64,000 nucleotides of DNA from Gemmatimonadetes bacterium T265 (lineage in GTDB: Bacteria; Gemmatimonadota; Gemmatimonadetes; Gemmatimonadales; Gemmatimonadaceae): positions 558,001 to 622,000 of the forward strand of contig BPUI01000001.1 in the NCBI GenBank assembly GCA_019973575.1, in the 5' to 3' direction. The notes beneath the pieces were generated by a model, which did not search any database, was not told the origin of the DNA, and saw only the letters and a program-made list of their open reading frames with translations. Below are positions 1 to 7,824 of this stretch, piece after piece. Within the stretch, counting starts at the first letter, position 1. Each line of letters starts with the position of its first letter. Position numbers and translations under genes: made by a program.

Positions 1-401
1 TGCTCGAGCGCGTCGGCGCGCGTACGCTCCGCCGCCTGGTGCGCCTGCGCGAGCATCTGCTGCGCCTCCTGCCGCGACGCGTCGAGCGCGGCCTGGTGCT
101 GCGCGAGCAGCTGCGCCGCGGCGTCGCGGTCGCGCTTCGCGCCGGCGATCGCCTCCTCGAGCGCGCGCTCGCGGGCCTCGACGGCGCCGAGGATCGTCGG
201 GAACGCGAACCGGCCGAGGACGAAGAGCAGGAGGACGAAGACGATGAGCGTCCACACCATCAGCCCCGCGTGCGGCTCGAGCAGGTTCACCGAGCCACCC
301 CCGCCGGCTCCTTCCTGCGCGAGCAACGGGCGGGTGTCAGCGGCGGCGAGCGCCAGGGCGGTCAGGGACCCGACGAGCGGGCGGCGGAAGAGCGTGCGCA
401 T
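1..401 (-). CDS. atpF: ATP synthase F0 subunit b (3' end beyond window)
   Basis: Subunit b forms the peripheral stalk that holds F1 to the membrane sector. Translating the minus strand from the ATG at 399-401 gives a signal-peptide-like start (MRTLFRRPLVGSLTALALAA, with an ALLAQ-type end near residue 29). Next come a Gly-rich linker, one membrane helix (LMVWTLIVFVLLLFVLGRF) and then the long Ala/Gln/Glu-rich amphipathic helix typical of subunit b, still open at the window edge. It lies directly downstream of atpE in the usual F0 order. A signal peptide on subunit b is unusual for most phyla but fits the similar extension on AtpB here. The identification is secure; the C-terminus and the rest of the operon are outside the window. 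Confidence 0.9.
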   Translation of the reverse strand, partial: MRTLFRRPLVGSLTALALAAADTRPLLAQEGAGGGGSVNLLEPHAGLMVWTLIVFVLLLFVLGRFAFPTILGAVEARERALEEAIAGAKRDRDAAAQLLAQHQAALDASRQEAQQMLAQAHQAAERTRADALE

Positions 402-497
402 CAGAGGGAGCACTCGGTGGTGGGGGCGCGCCGGCGGCCGGACGCCCGGCACGTGCGGGACGGAGCCCGAGGGGGCGCCCCGTCCCGCGCGACGAAC

Positions 498-773
498 TCA
501 GACCTTGCCCTGGAGCTGGAACGCGATGACCGCGCCGAAGAGCGCGACGCCCTCGATCAGGGCCGCGAGAATGATCGCGGCGGTCTGGATCTGACCGGCC
601 GCCTCGGGCTGCCGGGCGATGCCCTCGACGGCGCGGCCGCCGATGTTGCCGACGCCGATGCCGGCGCCGAGTGCCGCGAGACCGGCGCCGATGCCGGCGC
701 CGACGGCGATGAGACCGCGGTTGGAGTTGCCGGCCGTCTCGGCCGCCGCCTGGAGCAGGGGGAGAATCGTCAT
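498..773 (-). CDS. atpE: ATP synthase F0 subunit c
   Basis: This is the proteolipid of the rotor ring, which carries protons across the membrane. The protein has 91 residues with two hydrophobic helices joined by the conserved polar loop ARQPE (residues 53-57). The essential carboxylate is Glu74 in ALIEGVALFG. The sodium-type ligands are absent: no Ser/Thr follows Glu74, and the helix-1 position that is Gln in sodium rings aligns with Val41. A proton-driven enzyme is therefore inferred. It lies between atpB and atpF, with about 165 bases to atpB and 96 to atpF. The length is slightly above the usual 70-90 residues because of a short N-terminal lead. Confidence 0.96.
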   Translation of the reverse strand: MTILPLLQAAAETAGNSNRGLIAVGAGIGAGLAALGAGIGVGNIGGRAVEGIARQPEAAGQIQTAAIILAALIEGVALFGAVIAFQLQGKV

Positions 774-939
774 TGCTGGTAAGGGAAAACGGTGCGCTAC
801 GTGTGACTCCGCGCCGCGCGCCTCGCGCCGTGCGCCGCCCGCCGGCGGGCCGTTAGGCCCAGCGGACTTCCCCGATCATCCGACCGGGTACCGGCCGCGC
901 GCGGTGGAGCTCGCCGCACGCGGTACAACGTCCTACGCC

Positions 940-1995
940 CTAGTGGTGCGCCGTCCGGATCTGGCCAATGAACACGGCCGAGAGGAGCGCGAAAATGAAC
1001 GCCTGCAAGAAGGCGACGAACAGCTCGAGCACCATGATCGCCGTGGCCATGATCGCCGGGCCGACGCCGATCGCCAGGCTCTTGAAGACGAACACGAGCC
1101 CGATGAGCGCGAGCACGACGATGTGCCCCGCCGTCATGTTCGCGAACAGACGGATGGTGAGCGCGAACGGCTTGGTCAGCTTACCGAGGAATTCGATCGG
1201 GCTCATCAGCAGGAACATCGGGACCCGCATGTAGATCGGCAGGTCCTTGTTCCAGTAGAAGATCGTACTCAGATAACCAACGCCCTGGGCGCGGATGCCC
1301 GCGAGCTCGACCACGATGAACGTGATGATCGCGAGCGTCGCCGTGACCGAGATGTTTCCCGTCGCCGTCGAGCCGTAGGGGATCAGCCCGAGCAGGTTGG
1401 CAAAGAGGATGAAGAAGAACAGCGTGAGGATGAACGGCGCGAAGCGTTCGCCGTGCGGGCCGAGGTTGGGGACGGCCACCTCGTTGCGGAGGTAGAGCAC
1501 GATCGCCTCGACCGCGCTGGCGAACCCGCCCCCGCGGCGCTCGCCGCGCACCTGCCGGCTGCGCGCCTGGCCCGCGGGGATGAGCAGCGCGCAGCAGAGG
1601 ACGGCCGCGATGAGCATCATCACGACGTGCTTGGTCGGCGAGAGGTCGACCGCGACCCCGCCGATGTGGATCGGCGCCCAACGCGGCAGCTCGGCTTCGC
1701 ACACGAGGCCCGTCTTGAAGCACGGGTAGTCGATGCTGCGCGAATCCGTGATGTGCGGCGTGATGATGTCGACCGTCTGGGCTTCGCTGGCCGCGTGCCC
1801 TTGCGCCGCCACGTGTCCGACCGTGGTGGGCGTCTGCCCGCGCACTTCGGCGGAGGTCACGGCGGCACTCGTGCCCGCGGGCCCGGTCACGTGCGTGGTC
1901 TCGGGCACGGTCGGCGGCACGGCCGCTTGGGCCAGCGCGGGACGTCCCGCACCGGCGAGCGCCAGCGCAAGCGCGAAGGAGCCGAGCAGTCTCAT
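940..1995 (-). CDS. atpB: ATP synthase F0 subunit a
   Basis: Subunit a forms the proton half-channels next to the c-ring. The ATG at 1993-1995 was chosen because it overlaps the stop of the upstream gene as ATGA and is followed at once by a signal peptide (LLGSFALALALAGAG). An open frame continues upstream but encodes an Arg-rich shadow. After the signal come about 90 polar residues with several His, then five or six membrane helices. The hallmark LTIRLFANMTAGH carries the essential Arg of the fourth helix, and the C-terminal helix ends in FIGQI. At 351 residues it is longer than the roughly 270-residue E. coli protein because of the exported N-terminal region, a form known from Bacteroidetes and related phyla. 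Confidence 0.95.
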   Translation of the reverse strand: MRLLGSFALALALAGAGRPALAQAAVPPTVPETTHVTGPAGTSAAVTSAEVRGQTPTTVGHVAAQGHAASEAQTVDIITPHITDSRSIDYPCFKTGLVCEAELPRWAPIHIGGVAVDLSPTKHVVMMLIAAVLCCALLIPAGQARSRQVRGERRGGGFASAVEAIVLYLRNEVAVPNLGPHGERFAPFILTLFFFILFANLLGLIPYGSTATGNISVTATLAIITFIVVELAGIRAQGVGYLSTIFYWNKDLPIYMRVPMFLLMSPIEFLGKLTKPFALTIRLFANMTAGHIVVLALIGLVFVFKSLAIGVGPAIMATAIMVLELFVAFLQAFIFALLSAVFIGQIRTAHH

Positions 1996-2336
1996 ACGTT
2001 CAGCAACAGAGGTTCGACGAGCGTCGAGAGGAAGAAGAAGGTCGCGAGGCTGAGCAGCGCCGGCGCGGAGGCCAGCGCGAACATCTTGATCGCGACGAGC
2101 GCGTACAGGCACAGCACGCCCATGCGCAGCGCGGCGCCCGCCCCCCACGCCGCGATCGGCGACTGCTTGCGCAGGCGCAGGATCGCGAAGGTGGCGAACT
2201 GCACCACGACCGCGACGAGTGCGCTGGCGAGCACCGCGCGCCGCCCTTCCGTCGTCGGGTACACGCGAGTGAAGATCCAGCCGCCGACGCCGACGATCAG
2301 CGCCATCGCGGCGGCGAACAGGGTCGTCGCCTTCAC
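1992..2336 (-). CDS. AtpI-like small membrane protein of the ATP synthase operon
   Basis: The protein has 114 residues and four predicted membrane helices, with a short basic loop (RLRKQS) in the middle. It overlaps the upstream atpZ stop as GTGA (start GTG 2334-2336) and atpB as ATGA, so it is translationally coupled on both sides. Position, size and topology match AtpI/subunit-I proteins, which assist c-ring assembly or Mg/Ca uptake with AtpZ. Sequence similarity to AtpI is weak by eye, so the name rests mainly on context. Confidence 0.75.
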   Translation of the reverse strand: MKATTLFAAAMALIVGVGGWIFTRVYPTTEGRRAVLASALVAVVVQFATFAILRLRKQSPIAAWGAGAALRMGVLCLYALVAIKMFALASAPALLSLATFFFLSTLVEPLLLNV

Positions 2337-2680
2337 GGCCGCGTGTCCCGCGCGGTGTCCCGCGTGGTCGCGTCGCGCCGCTGCGCGGCCATCAGTTGAC
2401 GGTACATCGCGTAAAGAGCGGCTCCCGATCCGACCAGCACACAGACCAACAGGAACACCGGCGCCGTCCCGAAGCGGCGGTCGAGCCACTGCCCGAGGTA
2501 GAAGAACACCACGAGCGACGCGGCAAACTGGAACCCGACCCCCGCGTAGGCGAACCCACCACTGCGAGCGGCCCGACCCGCGGCCTGCCGAGCGGAGGGC
2601 GGTGCGCGTCCACCGGACCGTTCAGCGGACCCGCGCACGGGTGCGTCGCGCTCCCCCGAGCGCCGGTCATCCCGGTCCAT
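2333..2680 (-). CDS. atpZ: AtpZ-like protein, first gene of the ATP synthase operon
   Basis: The chosen start (ATG 2678-2680) gives about 115 residues. A charged, Pro/Arg-rich N-terminal half precedes two membrane helices containing GFQFAASLVVFFYLGQWLDRR and FLLVCVLVGSGAALY. The GxxxQ...GxWLDRRFGT pattern is typical of the AtpZ/AtpI family (formerly F0F1-ATPase gene 1 proteins). An upstream in-frame ATG at 2773 would add 31 residues but would place the start inside an AT-rich putative promoter patch. The gene leads the operon and overlaps the next gene by four bases. The family assignment is good; the exact role (c-ring assembly or divalent cation transport) is inferred from family knowledge. 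Confidence 0.8.
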   Translation of the reverse strand: MDRDDRRSGERDAPVRGSAERSGGRAPPSARQAAGRAARSGGFAYAGVGFQFAASLVVFFYLGQWLDRRFGTAPVFLLVCVLVGSGAALYAMYRQLMAAQRRDATTRDTARDTRP

Positions 2681-2689
2681 TGCGGGCGG

Positions 2690-2740
2690 CAATCTAGAGC
2701 TTGTGAAATTTTTCGCAAGCAACTTCTGAAGCCCGCCCCG
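2690..2740 (-). promoter_or_regulatory. AT-rich patch, candidate atp operon promoter
   Basis: This is a rare AT-rich island. Read on the minus strand it contains TTGCTT, then TTTCACAAGC and TCTAGAT, ending shortly before the chosen atpZ start. It is consistent with a weak sigma-70 promoter (TTGCTT, an 18-base gap, then TCTAGA). No transcription start is visible from sequence. The rest of the 2681-2975 gap shows nothing else recognisable. Confidence 0.35.
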
Positions 2741-2975
2741 GGCGGACACGGGTGTTTTCTGGATTGGTGCCAAGTCGCGCGATACGTGTCACTTATGTGC
2801 CGTCGTCCGCGTCTGTAGCGTGGTTGACGCCTCCGTGGTGCAGGGGTAGGTTGCCGCGCGCATCCTCCCCGTCCGGGCGCCCGGTCCGAGTGTCCGGCTC
2901 GGGCCCGTCTTACTCGGCACGTTCCCACGTTCCCGGTCACCGGCGCCGCCCCGCCCGCGCCGCCGTCTTCGCCCG

Positions 2976-3551
2976 ATGGACCGTCGCATCGTCTTCCCCC
3001 TGCTCGCCGCCGTCGGCGTGTTCTTCGCCTGCGGGCCGCTGCCCCACTTCGGCAGTGGCCTGCCGGCGCACGCCGCCCGACTCGGCCGCCCCGTGGCGGG
3101 CCGCGCGCCGGTCCACCACGCGCGCCGCCTGCCCGGCGCACCCGACGTCGACGGTGCGCTCGCCGTGACGTCGGCGACCGAGGGCGCGAACACGGACGTG
3201 CACTTCGCCTTCGCCGTCGTCAACGCGAGCGACAAGCGGCTCGAAGTCGACTTCGCCGACGGTCGCACGCGCGACTTCGCCGTGTACGACTCCGCCGGCC
3301 GCGAGCTCTGGCGCGCGAGCCGCGGGCGGCTGTACACCCAACTCGTCCAGAACACCCTGCTCGCTGCCGGCGACAGCGTCGTCTACGACGCCGCCTGGCG
3401 CGCCCCGTCCCCGGGGCGGTACGCCGTCGTCGCGGAGCTGCGCAGCACCAACCACCCGCTGCTCCGCCGCAGCGACTTCGTCGTGCCGCCCGCGCGCACC
3501 GCCGCCGGGCCCGCCGACACGGCCGCGGTCACGGTCGCGGCCGCGCGGTAG
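2976..3551 (+). CDS. Secreted BsuPI-domain protein
   Basis: The protein has 191 residues with an N-terminal hydrophobic segment (IVFPLLAAVGVFFACG) that may be a signal or lipoprotein-like anchor. Residues about 60-165 form a beta-rich domain with the pattern VHFAFAVVNASDKRLEVDF...DFAVYDSAGRELWRAS...LLAAGDSVVYDAAW. This is typical of the BsuPI family (named after a Bacillus intracellular proteinase inhibitor). The role outside Bacillus is unknown. It sits 37 bases upstream of a MoxR ATPase on the same strand, so the two may share a transcript. It ends with a genuine TAG stop, which matters for the amber-codon finding below. Confidence 0.8.
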   Translation: MDRRIVFPLLAAVGVFFACGPLPHFGSGLPAHAARLGRPVAGRAPVHHARRLPGAPDVDGALAVTSATEGANTDVHFAFAVVNASDKRLEVDFADGRTRDFAVYDSAGRELWRASRGRLYTQLVQNTLLAAGDSVVYDAAWRAPSPGRYAVVAELRSTNHPLLRRSDFVVPPARTAAGPADTAAVTVAAAR

Positions 3552-3588
3552 CGCGCCGCGTCCCGCCGCCGCCGCTGACCGCCGCCGA

Positions 3589-4605
3589 GTGAGTACTGCC
3601 GACGGGCGCGCCGCGCCCGGCGTGGGCAGCGCCGACGACGTCGCCCTCCTCGCACGCCTCGCCGCCGCCCGCCGCGCCCTCTCGGAGGCGATCGCGCAAC
3701 GCGTCGTCGGCCAGCACGCCGTCGTCGAACACCTGTTAGGCGCGGTCCTCGCCGGCGGCCACGCGCTCCTCGTCGGCGTCCCCGGCCTCGCCAAGACGCT
3801 CCTCGTCCGCACCCTCGCCGACGCGCTCGCGCTCGACTTCTCCCGCGTGCAGTTCACGCCGGACCTGATGCCGAGCGACATCACGGGGACCGAGCTGCTG
3901 GAAGAGGATCCGGACACCGGACGGCGGATGTTCCGCTTCGCGCGCGGTCCGGTGTTCGGCAACATCGTGCTCGCCGACGAAATCAACCGCGCGCCGCCCA
4001 AGACGCAGGCCGCGCTCCTCCAGGCGATGCAGGAGCACGCCGTCACCGCCGCCGGCGCGACCCACCGCCTCCCCGAGCCGTTCTTCGTGCTCGCCACGCA
4101 GAACCCGATCGAGCAGGAGGGGACGTACCCGCTCCCCGAGGCGCAGCTCGACCGCTTCCTCGTGCAACTCGCCGTCGGCTACCCGACCCGCGACGAGGAG
4201 GAGCAGATCGTCGTCGCGACGACCGGCGGCGACCTCCCGCGGGTCTCGCCGGTGCTCGACGCGGCGGAGCTCGTCGCCCTCCAGGGCCTCGTCCGCCGAC
4301 TCCCGGTCGCGCCCACCGTCGTGCGCCACGCCGTGCGCGTCGTGCGCGCCACCCGCCCGGGCGAGCCGGACGCCTCCGCCGACGTGAAACGCTACGTCCG
4401 CTGGGGGGCCGGCCCGCGCGCGTCGCAGGCCCTGGTCCTCGCGGCCAAGGCGCGCGCCGCAATGGACGGCCGCGCGACCCCCGACCTCGACGACGTGCGC
4501 GCGGTCGCCCCCACGGTTCTCCGCCACCGCCTCGTCCTCGGCTTCCAGGCCGAAGCCGACGGCGTCACGCCCGAACAGCTGCTCGACCTGCGCGACCGGA
4601 GCTGA
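3589..4605 (+). CDS. MoxR-family AAA+ ATPase
   Basis: MoxR ATPases act as chaperones that mature or insert cofactors into protein complexes, usually with VWA-domain partners. The 338-residue protein has a Walker A (GVPGLAKTLL), a Walker B and following motif (LADEINRAPPKTQAALLQAM), the sensor/arginine region LATQNPIEQEGTYPLPEAQ and a C-terminal lid. Length and motifs match the family. The start is GTG at 3589. The usual DUF58 and VWA partner genes are not adjacent; the next gene is a SARP-like regulator, so its client is unknown. Confidence 0.93.
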   Translation: MSTADGRAAPGVGSADDVALLARLAAARRALSEAIAQRVVGQHAVVEHLLGAVLAGGHALLVGVPGLAKTLLVRTLADALALDFSRVQFTPDLMPSDITGTELLEEDPDTGRRMFRFARGPVFGNIVLADEINRAPPKTQAALLQAMQEHAVTAAGATHRLPEPFFVLATQNPIEQEGTYPLPEAQLDRFLVQLAVGYPTRDEEEQIVVATTGGDLPRVSPVLDAAELVALQGLVRRLPVAPTVVRHAVRVVRATRPGEPDASADVKRYVRWGAGPRASQALVLAAKARAAMDGRATPDLDDVRAVAPTVLRHRLVLGFQAEADGVTPEQLLDLRDRS

Positions 4606-4676
4606 ACGGGGCTGCCCCCGCGTTCCCCGCGGCGGGCGCCGGTTGCCCGTGGCGTGATCGCGCACCCGCGCGCTCG

Positions 4677-6437
4677 GTGCGACCGTGGAGCATGCCCGCG
4701 ACTGCTCCACTCGTGACTGCTCCGCGCACGCCCCGGCCGGTCACCGCCCGCTGGCCGGCCCCGCGCGACGCGACCGCGCACGTCACGCTCCACACGGTCG
4801 GCGAGTGCCGCATCGTCGTCACACACGCCGGCGGCACGACGACGCTCACGCCCGCGAGCGACCGCCTCTTTACGCTGATCCTGCTCCTCGCAGCCGAAGC
4901 CGGGCGCCCCGTCCCCCGGGCCCGCGTCGCGGCCTGGCTCTGGCCCGACGCCCCGCCCGCCGCCGCCCGCCACGCGCTCCGCCAGCTCCTCTACCGCCTC
5001 CGCCGACTCGGCCTAACGGTTGGCGGCGACGAGGACTACGTCGCGCTCGCGCCGCACGTCGTCGCCGCGCCGTCGGACGTGCCGTCGGACGCGCCACACC
5101 GCGACGCACCGCGCACGGGCCGCTGCCTCCCCGGGTGGAATCCGCCGGGCGACGAACTCGCCGACTGGCTCGACCAGTACCGCGCGACCGTCGACGCCGC
5201 GACGCGCACCGCCCTCGCCCGGGCACTCGCGGACGCGCGCGCCGCGAACCGCGACGGCGCCGCGCTCGCGATCGCCCTGCTCGAACTCGACCCGCACCAC
5301 CCGCTCGCCCGCGCCACCCTGCCCCGCCCCGCGGCCGTGCGCGAGACGCCCCGCCCGACCGGCCTAACGCCGTGCGTCGGACGGGACGACGTGCTCGCCA
5401 CCCTCCGCACGCACGCGCTGACCGCCTGTGGGGGCCTCGGCGTCGCGGTCACGCTCGCCGCGCCAGCCGGGGCCGGCGCCGACCGCGTCCTCGACGAGCT
5501 CGCGGCGACCGCCCGGACGCTCGGGATGAGCGTCGCGACGGCGCCGGAGCCCCCGAAGCTCCCGCGAACGTTCGCGCGTACGATCGCCGCCCTCACCGGG
5601 GCCCTCCTCGACCGACCCGGCGCACTCGGCTGCACCCCCGACACGCTCCGCGTCCTGCGCCGCTTCGCCACCGCCGCGGTCCTCCCCGACGGCTGCGCGA
5701 CCGTCCGTCGACTCGGCGGCGCCGTCGCCGAACTCGCCCGCGCCGTCGCGGCCGAACGCCCGCTGCTCTTCGCCCTCGCCGCGCGCTGCCTCACGCCGCC
5801 CGAACGCACACTCGCCGCCGCCATCGCCCGCGCGACCGACGGCGCACCGGTGCTCACTGTCTTCCTCGCCCTCCCGACCTCGCCCTGCACACTCGGCCTT
5901 CTGCGCTCGACCACCCACGTCGTCCCGCTGCCGATGCTCGACGACCCGGACGCGACCCACCTCGCGACCGCCGTCGCCCGCGCTCGCGGTTCCACCCTCC
6001 GCACCGACGACATGGCCTGGTGCATCGCGATGGCCCGCGGTCGCCCGACCGACGTCATCACCCTCGCAACCGCCTGCGCCACCCACCCCGGGACGAGAGA
6101 CCTTCCCGCCGCGATCGCGAACCGCCTCCACGCCGGCGTCGCCGCCCTTCCGCGACGCACCCGCCAGGTCGCGGCCCTCCGCGCCCTGGTCGGCGACGCC
6201 GTTAGCACCCAGGTCATCGCCGAACTACTCGGCCGGCATCCCACAGGAGTCTACGCCGCCCTCTCCGAGTTCCACCACGCTCGCCTCCCCGTCGCGACCA
6301 ACGGGGCGACGCCGGACTCCAATCATCGCGACGTCACCCGCGTCGTCGACGCGATGGTGCTCGCGACGCTCGACGCGGGAGAACGGGCAATACTCTCGGC
6401 ACGAGCGGAGAAACTGCTTCGGAGTTCGGGGAAGTGA
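4677..6437 (+). CDS. SARP-like regulator with degenerate NTPase region
   Basis: The N-terminal part (about residues 40-115) reads as a winged-helix DNA-binding domain of the OmpR/SARP kind (LFTLILLLAAEAGRPVPRA, then RVAAWLWPDAPPAAARHALR and QLLYRLRRLG). A short bacterial-transcriptional-activator-like helical stretch follows. From about residue 230 there is a region laid out like the NTPase module of AfsR-type proteins (CVGRDDVLATL), but where a P-loop should lie the sequence is LAAPAGAGADRVLDEL, without the GK[S/T] residues. Start is GTG 4677, or ATG 4692. It is probably a stand-alone transcriptional regulator whose target is unknown. Such proteins are numerous in Gemmatimonadota. Confidence 0.6.
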   Translation: MRPWSMPATAPLVTAPRTPRPVTARWPAPRDATAHVTLHTVGECRIVVTHAGGTTTLTPASDRLFTLILLLAAEAGRPVPRARVAAWLWPDAPPAAARHALRQLLYRLRRLGLTVGGDEDYVALAPHVVAAPSDVPSDAPHRDAPRTGRCLPGWNPPGDELADWLDQYRATVDAATRTALARALADARAANRDGAALAIALLELDPHHPLARATLPRPAAVRETPRPTGLTPCVGRDDVLATLRTHALTACGGLGVAVTLAAPAGAGADRVLDELAATARTLGMSVATAPEPPKLPRTFARTIAALTGALLDRPGALGCTPDTLRVLRRFATAAVLPDGCATVRRLGGAVAELARAVAAERPLLFALAARCLTPPERTLAAAIARATDGAPVLTVFLALPTSPCTLGLLRSTTHVVPLPMLDDPDATHLATAVARARGSTLRTDDMAWCIAMARGRPTDVITLATACATHPGTRDLPAAIANRLHAGVAALPRRTRQVAALRALVGDAVSTQVIAELLGRHPTGVYAALSEFHHARLPVATNGATPDSNHRDVTRVVDAMVLATLDAGERAILSARAEKLLRSSGK

Positions 6438-6458
6438 CGGCGGGCCAGGCTACCGGGG

Positions 6459-6771
6459 CGGGAAGAGCGACGGGTAGGGCGTGAGTGGGGGGGGCGCGCC
6501 AGGTGGGCGCTCGCGGGCAGGTCGTTGGGGCAGTTCCGAGAAGGGCGAGACGAACATGTTGGCGCCCGTACCGCGGGGCGGGCGCGGCGGCCGGGTCGGG
6601 CACGGCCGGGGACCTGCCCGAGCCCTATCGTGCCGTCAGCCGCTCGTCCCGTCCCGTGGCCCTGCCCCGCTGGCTCTGCCCCGCCCGGTCCGGAACCGTC
6701 CCAACGACCTGCCCACGAGCGCCCACCTGGCGCGCCCGCCCACTCACGCCCTATCCGTCGCCCTTCCCGCC
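6459..6771. repeat. Long inverted repeat between convergent genes
   Basis: The arms 6459-6539 and 6691-6771 are about 81 bases each and are near-perfect reverse complements, with roughly six mismatches and one indel by eye. They flank a 151-base spacer. The arms read CGGGAAGAGCGACGGGTAGG outward and are mirrored by CCTATCCGTCGCCCTTCCCG. The element fills most of the 363-base gap between two convergent genes (stops at 6437 and 6801). It could fold into a very stable cruciform or hairpin and act as a bidirectional terminator, or it could be a non-autonomous mobile element. No transposase or clear target duplication is seen. Confidence 0.85.
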
Positions 6772-6800
6772 TCGCACTACCCGCGACGCCTCCGGCCGAA

Positions 6801-7646
6801 TTAGGCGGCTCGCTTTCCTACCCACCGATTCGTCGCGTCCAGAATCGCCAGCACTGCGGCGACCTCCGCCCCCCCGTCCCGCACCTCCGCACTCCCGGTC
6901 AGCAGCGTCGCGCCCCTCCCCTGCCGCGCGACCACTCCGACGAGCACGAACTCCCGCCCGAACGCCGTCACTCTCGCGCTCCCCTCGAACGCGAACGCCG
7001 CCGCGGCCGCTTCGCCCCTCGCCAACGCATCCAGCGCCGCCCGCGCCGCGACCTCGTCCGCCTGCACACGCAGCGTCCCCGTCGACTCCGCCTCCCCTTC
7101 AACGAGAACGTCCGCCTCGCTCGCCAGCGCCTCTCCTCGTCGCAACACCACGCGACACGACACGCCGCCGCGCATCGATCGCCGGGCCTCGACGTCCTCG
7201 AAGTAGAGGCGCCGGGCATTGGCCGAGCGACGCGCGCCGTCGATCGGTGCGGCGGCCGGACTCGGAGCGGACTCGGCGTGCGACACCGAACGGGCCGCCG
7301 TGGCCCCCGCCGGACGCCGCACCGGCCCCGTCGTCGTTGCCACCGAGATGCGCCGCTGCTCGACCCGCACCCCGAACCGCGCGAACAACGCGCTCTCCAC
7401 CGCCCGCACCGTCTGTCGCGGCGGGACCTCCGCACCCGTGAGCACGTGGACCTCGCTCACGCCACCCTGCCGAGTGGGCACGACACGGGCCGAGATGATG
7501 CCCGGCACCGCCGCGAGCAATGCCTCGGCTTCGCCGACCGGCAGCGCCGTCGCGGACGGTAGTTCGTCCGCGCTCGTCGCCGGCCCGGAACCGTATGGAC
7601 TGAACGTCGGCACGAAGGCGGGCAGCGGGGCGGGAACGGCGGTCAT
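6801..7646 (-). CDS. Conserved-looking protein of unknown function
   Basis: The protein has 281 residues. It has two parts: residues about 40-105 (ISARVVPTRQGGVSEVHVLT, then PRQTVRAVESALFARFGVRV) look like a small alpha/beta domain, and residues about 145-275 (RRLYFEDVEARRSMRGGVSC...) a longer beta-rich domain joined by a Ser/Ala/Pro-rich linker. No signal peptide or membrane helix is seen. I do not recognise the family with confidence. It lies alone between the inverted repeat and a 178-base gap before the sigma-54 activator. The stop TAA at 6801-6803 partly overlaps an ATTAGGC variant of the recurrent heptamer. Confidence 0.6.
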   Translation of the reverse strand: MTAVPAPLPAFVPTFSPYGSGPATSADELPSATALPVGEAEALLAAVPGIISARVVPTRQGGVSEVHVLTGAEVPPRQTVRAVESALFARFGVRVEQRRISVATTTGPVRRPAGATAARSVSHAESAPSPAAAPIDGARRSANARRLYFEDVEARRSMRGGVSCRVVLRRGEALASEADVLVEGEAESTGTLRVQADEVAARAALDALARGEAAAAAFAFEGSARVTAFGREFVLVGVVARQGRGATLLTGSAEVRDGGAEVAAVLAILDATNRWVGKRAA

Positions 7647-7824
7647 GAAAGCGAAAGCGAAAACCCGGCCGCAGTGCGCGACTCGGGGCGAGCCTCCGCC
7701 GTGTCACGGTCGACCACATCCCGGGCGGGCGGGAAACTGAGGCGACGGTTCGGCACGCGCAAGCGTCCGCTGCGAACCGCCGTCCACCACCAATCCGCCG
7801 CGACGCGGCCGCCCGCGCGATTGC

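Noticed and set aside
619-2697. Long plus-strand open frame opposite the atp genes
   Set aside because: It is rich in Arg/Asp/Glu, lies antisense to clear atpB/atpI/atpZ genes and shows no domain; it is a GC-bias shadow.
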